Shown: piece by piece, positions 1 through 6,756 of the stretch
Layout: every line of letters begins with the position of its first letter
Position numbering within the stretch: position 1 is the stretch's first letter
Origin: JAZGAE01 sp036475545
Lineage (GTDB): Bacteria; Pseudomonadota; Alphaproteobacteria; DATDPM01
Assembly (NCBI GenBank): GCA_036475545.1
Contig: JAZGAE010000064.1
Coordinates: 1-18,822 of the forward strand
Length of the DNA: 18,822 nt
Direction of reading: 5' to 3'
The notes under the pieces: model-generated
Told to the model about the DNA's origin: nothing
Databases searched by the model: none
Seen by the model: the letters and a program-made list of their open reading frames with translations, nothing else
Position numbers and translations under genes: made by a program

Positions 1-60
1 GCGCCGGGGCGGGCGCCCGCGGCGTTGCGCCGCTCGGCCGATGCCTCCGCATCGCCCTTC

Positions 61-94
61 GCGCCGCGCCTGGCGGATCGCCTCGCCACGGCGC
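61..94 (-). terminator. GC-rich hairpin downstream of bactofilin gene
   Basis: An imperfect inverted repeat is seen: GCGCCG (61-66) pairs with CGGCGC (89-94) and TGGCG (71-75) with CGCCA (84-88), with CGCC bulged on one side and an 8-base loop. It lies about 35 bases past the bactofilin stop on the minus strand. There is no T tract, and such pairings arise easily in GC-rich DNA, so a terminator role is only a guess. Confidence 0.22.
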
Positions 95-109
95 AACGCA
101 GCCGATTCC

Positions 110-131
110 ACCTGACCGGATTATGCTCTAG
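110..131 (-). repeat. 22-bp repeat, copy 1, overlapping bactofilin stop codon
   Basis: Read on the minus strand the repeat begins CTAGAGCATAATCCGGTC. It is identical over 22 bases to the copy at 11709-11730, and differs by one base from the left arm of the palindrome at 14235-14275. The TAG at its start is the stop codon of the bactofilin gene. The sequence after it (GTGGAATC) does not fold back, so this looks like half of a palindrome. From memory, palindromic repeats beginning TAGAGCAT are common after genes in alphaproteobacteria; a terminator or mRNA 3'-end role is inference. Confidence 0.75.
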
Positions 132-784
132 GCCTGTTCCGCCGCCAGCGGTGGCGCCTCGCCGGCGCCCGCCTTTTGGCCCTTGCCGAGGTCCCGCCCC
201 GGCTCCGCCGGCGCGCGCCCGGCCGCGGGCCCGGCAAGGCCGTGCACGTCGCCGGAGATGACCCCGCCCGCTTGAATCTCGATCTCGGCGTAACGGATCT
301 CTCCGGTGACCCGGCCCGTGGCGTGAATCACCAGGCGTTTGCGGACCGTGAGCTTGCCCTCGAACTGGCCGCTGATGACGGCGTTGTCGACCTCGACCGA
401 GCCCTTGAATAAGCCGGTCGAGGAGATCTCGATGGATTGGCAGTCGGCGAGCTTGGCTTCGACGCGGCCCTCCACGATGAGCCTGTCGCAGGCGGTGATC
501 TCGCCGCTAAGCGTAATGTCGCGGCCGACGATCAGCCGCTTGCTCTCGGTTGTTTGCGCCGAAGGTCGATCCGGCTGGCGCGAGGCTATCCCGGGAATGT
601 CGAGCCGGCGGCGGGGGATCTCCGGGCGCACCGGCGGGTCCGGATTCGTGCTCTCGGGCATGACGCTTTCCTGCCTTGAAAAAGACTTCGGTGTCGATGG
701 ACCGGCGGCCCCGTCGGCGGCGCCGGCAACCGCCCCAGACGCGGATGGCGCCTGACCCACGGAACGCTTCTTGCGGCCGAACAT
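128..784 (-). CDS. Bactofilin family polymer-forming cytoskeletal protein
   Basis: This 218-residue protein belongs to the bactofilins, which self-assemble without nucleotide into filaments used for cell shape, stalk or wall-synthesis positioning at the inner membrane. The core, about residues 81-184, shows the expected short repeats of the right-handed beta-helix, for example RLIVEGRVEAKL, GLFKGSVEVDNAVISG and AEIEIQAGGVISGDV. It is flanked by a disordered Pro/Ala-rich N-terminal region (about 11-80) and a Gly/Ala-rich tail. The ATG at 784 gives an N-terminus MFGRKKRS typical of the family. An upstream in-frame ATG at 802 is possible, and neither has a clear ribosome site. Bactofilins are often next to an M23 endopeptidase gene; none is seen here. 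The stop codon lies inside the 22-bp repeat. The family is sure; the cellular role is not visible. Confidence 0.9.
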   Translation of the reverse strand: MFGRKKRSVGQAPSASGAVAGAADGAAGPSTPKSFSRQESVMPESTNPDPPVRPEIPRRRLDIPGIASRQPDRPSAQTTESKRLIVGRDITLSGEITACDRLIVEGRVEAKLADCQSIEISSTGLFKGSVEVDNAVISGQFEGKLTVRKRLVIHATGRVTGEIRYAEIEIQAGGVISGDVHGLAGPAAGRAPAEPGRDLGKGQKAGAGEAPPLAAEQA

Positions 785-875
785 GGTGTCGCGAAATCCC
801 ATTCGTGAACGCGCGAACAAAAATTCCGGGCCATGGCCCCGGTCTGCGCCGCCGCCGCGCCTTCCCTGTTGCGCC

Positions 876-1577
876 CTATGTTGCGTCGCGGACGCCCGGT
901 TGGCCGGCTCGGCTGCGCATGTCCTCGAACAGGTGCACCATGAAGGCGGTGGCTACCACCGGCGCCAACAGATTCACGAGCGGCAGGCTCGAGAAAAAGG
1001 TGATCACCGCACCGGCGACGAGGAGCCGGCCTGCATGAACACGGCGCAAACCTTGCGCGGTTTCCGCGTTCATGCGCCGCAAGGCCACGAGTTCGTAATA
1101 CTCCCGGCCCAGAAGATACCCGTTCAGGCCGTAGAACACAAAAAGATTGAGGGGGGGAAGGAAGAACAGGATCGCGTAGACCGGCAGCGCCAAGAGGTTG
1201 AGCAACACCGTGACCGCGGCGAACCGGACCGTGACCCAGGCCACTTCCAGGAGCGGTTGCGCTCTGGGCGGCGGCAGCTCGGGATAGTGGCGGGCCTCGA
1301 CGCTGCCGGCGATCTCCTCGAGGAAGAGGCTGAGCGTCAGCCCCGCCACGCCGGGAAAGAGAACCAGGGCGAGCACCACCGCGGCGAGGCCCCCGAGCAG
1401 GTCGGTGACCGTCTCGATGGGGCCGATTTCGAACAGCCGGGTCTCCAGCAGCACGAACCACACCCCCGCCAGCAGCACCGCAAAAAGAGCCGCCGTCGCC
1501 AGCAGGTTCCACCGCAGCACGCGGCGGGTGCGGCTGTCCCCTAGCTGTCCTAAGGCCTTCACGATCGCGGCCAACAC
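876..1577 (-). CDS. EI24 domain (CysZ-like) integral membrane protein
   Basis: The 233-residue product has the EI24/CysZ fold pattern: a short N-terminal stretch (IVKALGQLGD), then hydrophobic segments at roughly residues 22-45, 55-85, 112-150 and 180-215, with the charged loop LLGREYYELVALRRM typical of the family. E. coli CysZ carries sulfate; most alphaproteobacterial members have no proven substrate, so I give no symbol. The GTG at 1577 is chosen because GGAGG (1586-1590) lies 8 bases upstream and the family's usual start falls there. The frame stays open to 1820, but that extra 81-residue Arg-rich stretch looks non-coding. It is transcribed toward the bactofilin gene, 91 bases away, so the two may be co-transcribed. 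It diverges from the kinase remnant at 1749. Confidence 0.82.
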   Translation of the reverse strand: MLAAIVKALGQLGDSRTRRVLRWNLLATAALFAVLLAGVWFVLLETRLFEIGPIETVTDLLGGLAAVVLALVLFPGVAGLTLSLFLEEIAGSVEARHYPELPPPRAQPLLEVAWVTVRFAAVTVLLNLLALPVYAILFFLPPLNLFVFYGLNGYLLGREYYELVALRRMNAETAQGLRRVHAGRLLVAGAVITFFSSLPLVNLLAPVVATAFMVHLFEDMRSRAGQPGVRDAT

Positions 1578-1748
1578 AACACATGCCTCCCGCCGAACAA
1601 CGACCCTTGGCAGGCCCGGCGCGCAGCCCGGCGCCCGGTTCTCCGCGCCGCGCCGCGACGCTGCGGCCTTTTGGGGCCTCCGCGCGCCCGCTATACTGCG
1701 CCGCGAACCAGGCCCAGGGAAGGCCCGGCGTCGTTGCATGGGGTGAGC

Positions 1749-1993
1749 ATGGCGGACGTCCCGGCAGCCGAGACAGACGTCGTCGCGATCGGCAACGCGA
1801 TCGTCGGCCTGCCGAGCCACGCCGGCGAGGCCGATGCCGGCGGCTTCCTTTATGCGCCGGCCCGTATGCGCCGACCCGTGGCCGCGAGCCTGCCACTTGC
1901 GGGCGCATCGCCGGCGCCACGTGGGCTGAGGTCGTCGGCCATTTCGGCTCCCGGCCGGAGATCCGGCTGGCGGATCCGATGAAGGCAGCGCCG
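1749..1993 (+). pseudogene. Remnant of a PfkB-family adenosine kinase gene
   Basis: An ATG at 1749 opens MADVPAAETDVVAIGNAIV, the characteristic N-terminus of alphaproteobacterial adenosine/ribokinase-type kinases (DVVxIGNAIVD). At once the same frame passes to GEADAGGFLYAPARMRRPVAA, resembling the C-terminal anion-hole region (GAGDxxAAGFLYGLARG) with the catalytic GAGD damaged. After 1898 the match continues in another frame as CGRIAGATWAEVVGHF and GSRPEIRLADPMKAA, the usual end of these kinases. About 200 middle residues are missing and one frameshift is present, so the gene cannot encode an active kinase. A TATACT at 1692-1697 could be its old -10 box. The assignment is by recalled family motifs, not a search. 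A single small ORF running to a later stop is less likely. Confidence 0.62.
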
Positions 1994-2061
1994 AGGCGAC
2001 CGCCGGTGGCGGCTCTTAAGCCCCGCTCTCGCTTGTCCAACGGGCCCCCGGGGCCGCCGCC

Positions 2062-3387
2062 GTGGTAGGGACCCGCCTGGGACGCTGGCGCGACGCCGCC
2101 GCGCTCTACGCGGACCGGCGCATCGTCGCCATCTTCTTCATGGGGTTCGCCAGCGGCCTGCCGCTGGCGCTCACCGGCGCCACGCTGGGGGTGTGGCTGG
2201 CCGAGTCGCGGGTCTCGCTCACCACCATCGGGCTGTTCGCGCTCGTGGGCCTCTCCTACAACCTCAAGTTCCTGTGGGCGCCGGTGATGGACCGGGCGCG
2301 GATCCCCTGGCTCACGCGCAGGCTGGGCCGGCGGCGCAGCTGGGCGCTGTTGGCGCAGACCGCCCTCATCGTCGCGCTCATTGGGCTCGGCAACACCGAT
2401 CCGGCGTTAGACGTGGAGCTCACGGTGCTGTTCGCCGCCATTGTCGCCTTTTGCTCGGCGAGCCAGGACATCGTCATCGACGCCTTCCGCATCGACTTGC
2501 TCGAGGATCACGAGCAGGGCGCGGGCGCGGCCTCCACCCAGTTCGGCTACCGCTTGGGGCTGTTGGCAGCGGGCGCCGGCGCGCTCTACGCGGCAAGCTT
2601 CGGCGGCTGGACCTTGGCCTACCAGGTCATGGCGGCCTGCGTGCTCGTGGGCGTGGCGGCCGTGTTGGCGACGCCTGAGCCCAAACGCGAGGCGGAAGCG
2701 GGCCTCGCGGCGGGCGTGCCGACCGAGGGCGTCCCCCTCGGCGAACGGCTCAAAGGGGCCGTCGTCGACCCGTTCCTCGATTTCGCCCGCCGGCCGGCCT
2801 GGGCGGCCATCCTTGTGTTCGTGCTCCTCTACAAGTTTGGGGACGCGTTCGCAGGCGTCATGGCGAGCCCCTTCTACGTGGATATAGGCTTCACCAAGAT
2901 CGAGATCGCCAACGTCAGCAAGATTTTCGGGGTGGGGGCCACCATTGCCGGCGTCTTGCTCGGCGGCGTGGTGGTCTTCCGGCTCGGCATCATGAAGGCG
3001 CTGCTGCTGTGCGGGGTGCTGCAGATGCTCTCGAATCTCATGTTCGCGGTGCAAGCGGTGGTCGGCCACAACGTGGCCCTGCTCATCCTCACCATCGGGA
3101 TCGAGAACGTCACCGGCGGAATGGGCTCGGCGGCGTTCGTGGCCTATCTCTCGAGTCTCTGCAACGTGGCGTTTTCCGCGACGCAATACGCCCTGCTGTC
3201 GTCCTTCATGGCCATGGGCCGGACCGTGCTGTCCTCGTCCGGCGGCTGGTTCGCGGAGCAGCTGGGGTGGGTGCCGTTCTTCCTCTTATCCACGGCGGTG
3301 GCGCTGCCGGGCCTGTTGTTGCTGCTCTGGCTCTTGCGCTTGGACCGGGCCGCGGAGCCGACGGCGAGCGAGAGCCCGGCGCAATAG
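2062..3387 (+). CDS. ampG: AmpG-like major facilitator permease (muropeptide transporter family)
   Basis: The 441-residue protein has about 12 hydrophobic segments and the hallmarks of the AmpG branch of the major facilitator superfamily: SGLPLALTG at 31-39, LKFLWAPVMDR at 68-78, the cytoplasmic loop GRRRSWAL at 89-96, and SASQDIVIDAFR at 132-143. AmpG imports GlcNAc-anhydroMurNAc peptides from the periplasm for peptidoglycan recycling and so also feeds AmpC beta-lactamase induction in some species. Relatives with other substrates exist in alphaproteobacteria, so the exact cargo is inferred. The start is the GTG at 2062. No good ribosome site precedes it, but the next ATG would remove the first membrane segment. 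It stands alone, following the kinase remnant; no ampD, nagZ or ampC is in the window. Confidence 0.82.
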   Translation: MVGTRLGRWRDAAALYADRRIVAIFFMGFASGLPLALTGATLGVWLAESRVSLTTIGLFALVGLSYNLKFLWAPVMDRARIPWLTRRLGRRRSWALLAQTALIVALIGLGNTDPALDVELTVLFAAIVAFCSASQDIVIDAFRIDLLEDHEQGAGAASTQFGYRLGLLAAGAGALYAASFGGWTLAYQVMAACVLVGVAAVLATPEPKREAEAGLAAGVPTEGVPLGERLKGAVVDPFLDFARRPAWAAILVFVLLYKFGDAFAGVMASPFYVDIGFTKIEIANVSKIFGVGATIAGVLLGGVVVFRLGIMKALLLCGVLQMLSNLMFAVQAVVGHNVALLILTIGIENVTGGMGSAAFVAYLSSLCNVAFSATQYALLSSFMAMGRTVLSSSGGWFAEQLGWVPFFLLSTAVALPGLLLLLWLLRLDRAAEPTASESPAQ

Positions 3388-3406
3388 CGCGGGGGCGAGG
3401 AGCCCA

Positions 3407-3432
3407 TTGACCGGGGGCGGGCCCGGGGTCAA
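3407..3432 (+). terminator. Inverted repeat between ampG-like gene and ald
   Basis: TTGACC (3407-3412) is mirrored by GGTCAA (3427-3432), and the G/C-rich interior can add pairs with small bulges. It lies 20 bases past the permease stop and 35 before the ald start. No T run follows. It could be a weak terminator or an operator in the ald promoter; the sequence alone does not decide. Confidence 0.3.
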
Positions 3433-3467
3433 ACTTTCCGGGCCTCGAGTTGCCGCAAGAGGGCGTC

Positions 3468-4586
3468 ATGCTGGTCGGCGTGCCCAAGGAGATCAAGACC
3501 CAGGAACATCGCGTGGGCCTGGTTCCCGCCAGTGTCCGCGAGCTCGTCCATAACGGCCACGAGGTGGTGGTGGAAACGGGCGCCGGGGCCGGTATCGGCA
3601 GCGGCGACGATGTGTACGTGGCCGCCGGCGCCAGGATCGCGGACGCCCCGGAGGAGATCTACGCTGCGGCCGAGATGATCGTGAAGGTCAAGGAGCCGCA
3701 GCCTCACGAGCTCGAGCAGCTGCGCGAGGGGCAGGTGCTCTTCACCTACCTTCACCTCGCCGCCGACGCCGACGTGGCCAAGGGGCTGCAGGACTCTGGG
3801 TGCACCGCCATCGCCTACGAGACGGTGACCGACGATCACGGGGGCTTGCCGCTGTTGGCGCCGATGAGCGAGGTGGCGGGCCGGATGTCGGTGCAGGTGG
3901 GGGCGCACTGCCTGGAGAAGGAGCAGGGCGGCGTCGGGCTGTTGCTCGGCGGCGTCCCCGGGGTGCCGGCGGCGCGGGTGGTGATCCTGGGGGGCGGCGT
4001 GGTGGGGACCAACGCCGCGCGCATGGCCATGGGCATGGAGGCGAGCGTCACCGTCATCGACAAGTCGCTGCCGCGGCTCTATCAGCTGGACCTCCAGTTC
4101 GGGCCCAAGATCAACACCATCTTCTCGACCCTGGACGCCATCGAGACCCACGTCCGCGACGCCGATCTCCTGATCGGCGCGGTGCTCGTTCCGGGCGGCA
4201 CGGCGCCGAAGCTGGTGAGCCGAGAGATGGTGGCCCACATGCGCGCCGGCTCGGTCATCGTCGACGTGTGCATCGACCAAGGGGGCAGCTGCGAGACCAG
4301 CCGCCCCACCACCCTTGCCGACCCGACCTACGTGGAAGAAGGGGTGGTGCACTACTGCGTCACCAACATGCCCGGCGCGGTGGCGCGGACCTCGGCCATC
4401 GGCCTCAACAACGCGACGCTGCCGTTCGTGATGGCCCTGGCCGGCAAGGGCTACAGGCAGGCGCTCGCCGACGACCCGCACCTCCTCGCCGGGCTCAACG
4501 TGCATCGCGGCCGCATCACCCACGAGGCGGTGGCCCGTGACCTTGGGTGCGAGTACCTGCCGGCGGCGCAGGCGCTCGCGGCGTGA
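3468..4586 (+). CDS. ald: Alanine dehydrogenase
   Basis: This 372-residue enzyme catalyses reversible NAD-dependent oxidative deamination of L-alanine to pyruvate and ammonia in the cytoplasm. Length and numbering match the family exactly: R15 and K75 for pyruvate binding, H96 (YLHLA) as catalytic acid/base, D270 (VDVCIDQGG) as the second catalytic residue. The family signature runs from about 133 to 168. The Rossmann loop GGGVVG is at 175-180 with D198 to bind the NAD ribose. The ATG at 3468 is preferred over an in-frame TTG at 3450 because it gives the canonical MLVGVPKEIK start, with GAGGG a few bases upstream. It probably has its own transcript, 80 bases after the permease. Ald often serves alanine catabolism or redox balance; which applies here is not visible. 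No nearby Lrp-type regulator was seen. Confidence 0.96.
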   Translation: MLVGVPKEIKTQEHRVGLVPASVRELVHNGHEVVVETGAGAGIGSGDDVYVAAGARIADAPEEIYAAAEMIVKVKEPQPHELEQLREGQVLFTYLHLAADADVAKGLQDSGCTAIAYETVTDDHGGLPLLAPMSEVAGRMSVQVGAHCLEKEQGGVGLLLGGVPGVPAARVVILGGGVVGTNAARMAMGMEASVTVIDKSLPRLYQLDLQFGPKINTIFSTLDAIETHVRDADLLIGAVLVPGGTAPKLVSREMVAHMRAGSVIVDVCIDQGGSCETSRPTTLADPTYVEEGVVHYCVTNMPGAVARTSAIGLNNATLPFVMALAGKGYRQALADDPHLLAGLNVHRGRITHEAVARDLGCEYLPAAQALAA

Positions 4587-4710
4587 GCCGCATCGAGGGA
4601 GTCACGCGGCCGTGTTGGCGCTGGGCGCGGCCGAACCGCGGGCGACGGCGCGCGACGCCGGCGCATAGGCGCCTGCGGAGACGGGCTCCGCCGATCTCGT
4701 GATGGATGCG

Positions 4711-4729
4711 CCGGGGCCGCCGGCCCCGG
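4711..4729 (+). terminator. Perfect 8-bp GC hairpin between ald and macro-domain gene
   Basis: CCGGGGCC (4711-4718) and GGCCCCGG (4722-4729) form a perfect stem with a 3-base loop, 125 bases after ald and 37 before the macro-domain start. There is no T tract. It may end ald transcription or simply reflect base composition. The rest of the 179-base gap holds nothing I recognise. Confidence 0.25.
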
Positions 4730-4765
4730 GTCCGGCAAGCCTATGAGCCGCCGCGGGGGGACGGC

Positions 4766-5284
4766 ATGGTGGAATCGAGACTCTCCGTAATCGAAGGCGA
4801 CATCACCCGCCAACTGGTCGACGCCGTCGTCAACGCCGCCAACCCGGACCTCAGGCCGGGGGGCGGGGTGGCCGGCGCCATCCACCGCGCCGCCGGGCCG
4901 GAGCTCTGGGAGGAATGCCGCGGGCTCGGCGGCTGCGCCACCGGCGAGGCCAAGATCACGAAGGGCTACGGGCTCCCCGCGGCCTGGGTCATTCACACGG
5001 TGGGCCCGGTTTGGCAGGGGGGCGAGAAAGGCGAGGACTCGTCTCTGGCGAGCTGCTACCGCAGCGTCCTTGAGATCGCCAGCGCGCGCGGGCTCGGCTC
5101 CGTCGCCTTTCCCGCGATCAGCACCGGCGCCTACGGCTTCCCGCCCGAGCGCGCGGTCCGCATCGCGGTCCGCGAGGCGGCCGCATGTCTCGGCAAGAAC
5201 CCGGTGCCGGAGCGGGTGGTGTTCGTCTGCTTCGGGGCCGGGATGGCGGTGCGGTACCGGGCCGCCCTCGCCGAGCTGCCGTAA
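4766..5284 (+). CDS. ymdB: Macro-domain protein, YmdB-like (ADP-ribose / O-acetyl-ADP-ribose hydrolase family)
   Basis: The 172-residue single-domain protein closely follows the YmdB/MacroD pattern: GDIT at 11-14, the ADP-ribose loop VVNAANPDL at 21-29, GGGVAGAIHRAAG at 32-44, then GEAKITKGYGLP, VIHTVGPVW and the distal-phosphate loop FPAISTGAYGFP. Family members remove acetyl groups from O-acetyl-ADP-ribose or ADP-ribose from acidic side chains; YmdB also modulates RNase III. The Asp that follows GGGV in E. coli YmdB (D35) is Ala (A36) here, as in GGGVA-type macro domains, while the Asn of VNAAN (N26) is kept. Binding is therefore well supported and catalysis less so. The ATG at 4766 has a G-rich ribosome site just upstream. 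It converges on phoB with 4 bases between stops. Confidence 0.9.
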   Translation: MVESRLSVIEGDITRQLVDAVVNAANPDLRPGGGVAGAIHRAAGPELWEECRGLGGCATGEAKITKGYGLPAAWVIHTVGPVWQGGEKGEDSSLASCYRSVLEIASARGLGSVAFPAISTGAYGFPPERAVRIAVREAAACLGKNPVPERVVFVCFGAGMAVRYRAALAELP

Positions 5285-5288
5285 CGGG

Positions 5289-5981
5289 CTACGCGACCCC
5301 CGGGTCCAGCGCGTAGCCGGCCGCCCGCACGGTGCGGATGACGTCGCGCCGCCCGCCGTCGTTCAGCGCCTTGCGCAGCCTTCTCACGTGGGTGTCCACG
5401 GTGCGCGGGCCGACGAACACGTCCCGTCCCCAGACCGCGTCCAAGAGCTGGTCGCGGCTGAACACGCGATCGGGATGCTCCATCAGGTGCTGGAGCAGGC
5501 GGAACTCCGTGGGGCCGAGGTGGATGGTGCGCTCGCCGCGCCTCACCCGGTGGGAGGCGAGATCCATGACGATGTCGCCGAAGCGCAAGGTCTCCTCGGC
5601 GATGGCGGGGTTGGCCCTGCGAAGCAGCGCGCGCACGCGGGCGACCACCTCGCTCGGGCTGAACGGCTTGCTCACGTAATCATCGGCGCCGGACTCGAGC
5701 CCCCGAATGCGGTCGGCCTCCTCGCCCTTGGCGGTGAGCATGATGATCGGGAGCCGGCGCGTCTCGGGCCGGCGCCGGATCTGCCGGCACACCTCGATCC
5801 CGGAGGCGAAGGGAAGCATCCAGTCGAGGATCAAGAGATCGGGGGGCTCGTCCTCGATCATGGCAAGCCCCTCCTCGCCGTCGGCTGCGGAAGAGACCCG
5901 GAACCCCCGGCTCTCCAGGTTGTAGCGCAGCAGCGTGACGATCGAGTCCTCGTCCTCGACGATCAGGATCCGCGCCGTCAT
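5289..5981 (-). CDS. phoB: Phosphate regulon response regulator PhoB
   Basis: The 230-residue product is an OmpR/PhoB-family regulator. The receiver domain (about 1-120) carries the acidic pair E9/D10, phospho-acceptor D53 in LILDWMLP, T83 and K105 (KPFSP). The C-terminal winged helix (about 130-228) has the recognition region GPRTVDTHVRRLRKAL and ends in the wing RTVRAAGYAL. It activates genes with Pho boxes when phosphorylated, normally by PhoR. The ATG at 5981 overlaps the phoU stop in an ATGA, so translation is coupled to phoU, and the position at the end of pstSCAB-phoU marks it as PhoB rather than another OmpR member. No phoR gene lies in the window. The frame stays open far upstream antisense to codon use; that extension is not real. 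Confidence 0.96.
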   Translation of the reverse strand: MTARILIVEDEDSIVTLLRYNLESRGFRVSSAADGEEGLAMIEDEPPDLLILDWMLPFASGIEVCRQIRRRPETRRLPIIMLTAKGEEADRIRGLESGADDYVSKPFSPSEVVARVRALLRRANPAIAEETLRFGDIVMDLASHRVRRGERTIHLGPTEFRLLQHLMEHPDRVFSRDQLLDAVWGRDVFVGPRTVDTHVRRLRKALNDGGRRDVIRTVRAAGYALDPGVA

Positions 5982-6727
5982 GACTTGCCGCGTCCGCCAC
6001 CCTTTCGGCCCGCGATGGCGACCGGCTTGGCGGGCGAGGCCATGCCCTCGGTCTCGCTGCGCTGGCGCTTGTACCAAGGCTTGCCCTCGACGAGGTAGTA
6101 GATGTCCTCGGCGATGTTGGTGATGTGGTCGCCGATGCGCTCGATGTGCTTGGCGATGAACAGGAGATGCGTGCAGGCGGTGATGCTGCGCGGGTCCTCC
6201 ATCATGTAGGTCAAGAGCTCGCGGAACAGGCTGTCGTACATCTCGTCGACTTCGCGATCGTGCTCCCAGACCCGGATCGCCTTCGGCACGTCGCCCTCGA
6301 CGTAGGCGTCGAGGACATCCTTGATCATCTGCTGCGCTTCCTTGGCCATGCGCGGGATGCGCGACACCGGCCCGACTGCGGGTGCGACGTTGAGGTCGAT
6401 GGCCCTCTTGGCGATGTTGGCGGCGTAGTCCGCGATGCGCTCGAGATCGCTGGCGATCTTGAGCGCCGCCACGATGTTGCGCAGGTCGCCGGCCATGGGC
6501 TGGCGCAGCGCCAGGAGCCGCACCGTGAAGCTCGCCACCTCGTGTTCCAGGTCGTCGACCGCGTCGTCGCTCTCGATCACCTCGGCGGCGAGTTCGCTGT
6601 CCCGGGTCGCCACCGCCTGGATGGCGGAGGCGAGCAGGGATTCCGCCAGCCCGCCCATCTCCGTGATGGTGTTGTTGAGGTGGTTCAGCTCTTCGTCGTA
6701 GGCCTTGACGATGTGTTCCGTTTCCAT
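5978..6727 (-). CDS. phoU: Phosphate signalling protein PhoU
   Basis: The 249-residue protein contains two tandem three-helix PhoU repeats with the metal-binding motif in each: DLERIADYAANI at 94-105 and HIERIGDHITNI at 194-205. PhoU is a cytoplasmic peripheral protein that links the Pst transporter to PhoR, keeping PhoB inactive when phosphate is plentiful and restraining uptake. The ATG at 6727 is supported by AGGAGT about 8 bases upstream. It lies 29 bases after pstB and overlaps phoB by 4 bases, as expected in one operon. A basic Gly/Lys-rich tail of about 30 residues beyond the second repeat is longer than in E. coli PhoU (about 241 residues); its role is unknown. Confidence 0.96.
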   Translation of the reverse strand: METEHIVKAYDEELNHLNNTITEMGGLAESLLASAIQAVATRDSELAAEVIESDDAVDDLEHEVASFTVRLLALRQPMAGDLRNIVAALKIASDLERIADYAANIAKRAIDLNVAPAVGPVSRIPRMAKEAQQMIKDVLDAYVEGDVPKAIRVWEHDREVDEMYDSLFRELLTYMMEDPRSITACTHLLFIAKHIERIGDHITNIAEDIYYLVEGKPWYKRQRSETEGMASPAKPVAIAGRKGGGRGKS

Positions 6728-6756
6728 GGGCCGACTCCTTCGACGGGCTCCGTTTC

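Noticed and set aside
1..127. Possible end or start of another gene at the left edge
   Set aside because: Too short and too GC-biased to separate coding from non-coding; no recognisable peptide in any frame.
25..261. Small plus-strand frame at the left edge, with a peptide LTGLCS also seen in frames near 11710 and 14260
   Set aside because: The shared peptide is only the 22-bp DNA repeat read in one frame; it is not a protein family.
586..2040. 484-codon minus-strand frame spanning bactofilin, EI24 gene and the kinase remnant
   Set aside because: It crosses two better-supported genes in another frame and its product is an Arg/Gly/Pro-rich chain without motifs.
3429..4523. 364-codon minus-strand frame opposite ald
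   Set aside because: The sequence is His/Arg/Gly/Val-rich antisense without any domain. The plus strand encodes alanine dehydrogenase with every catalytic residue.
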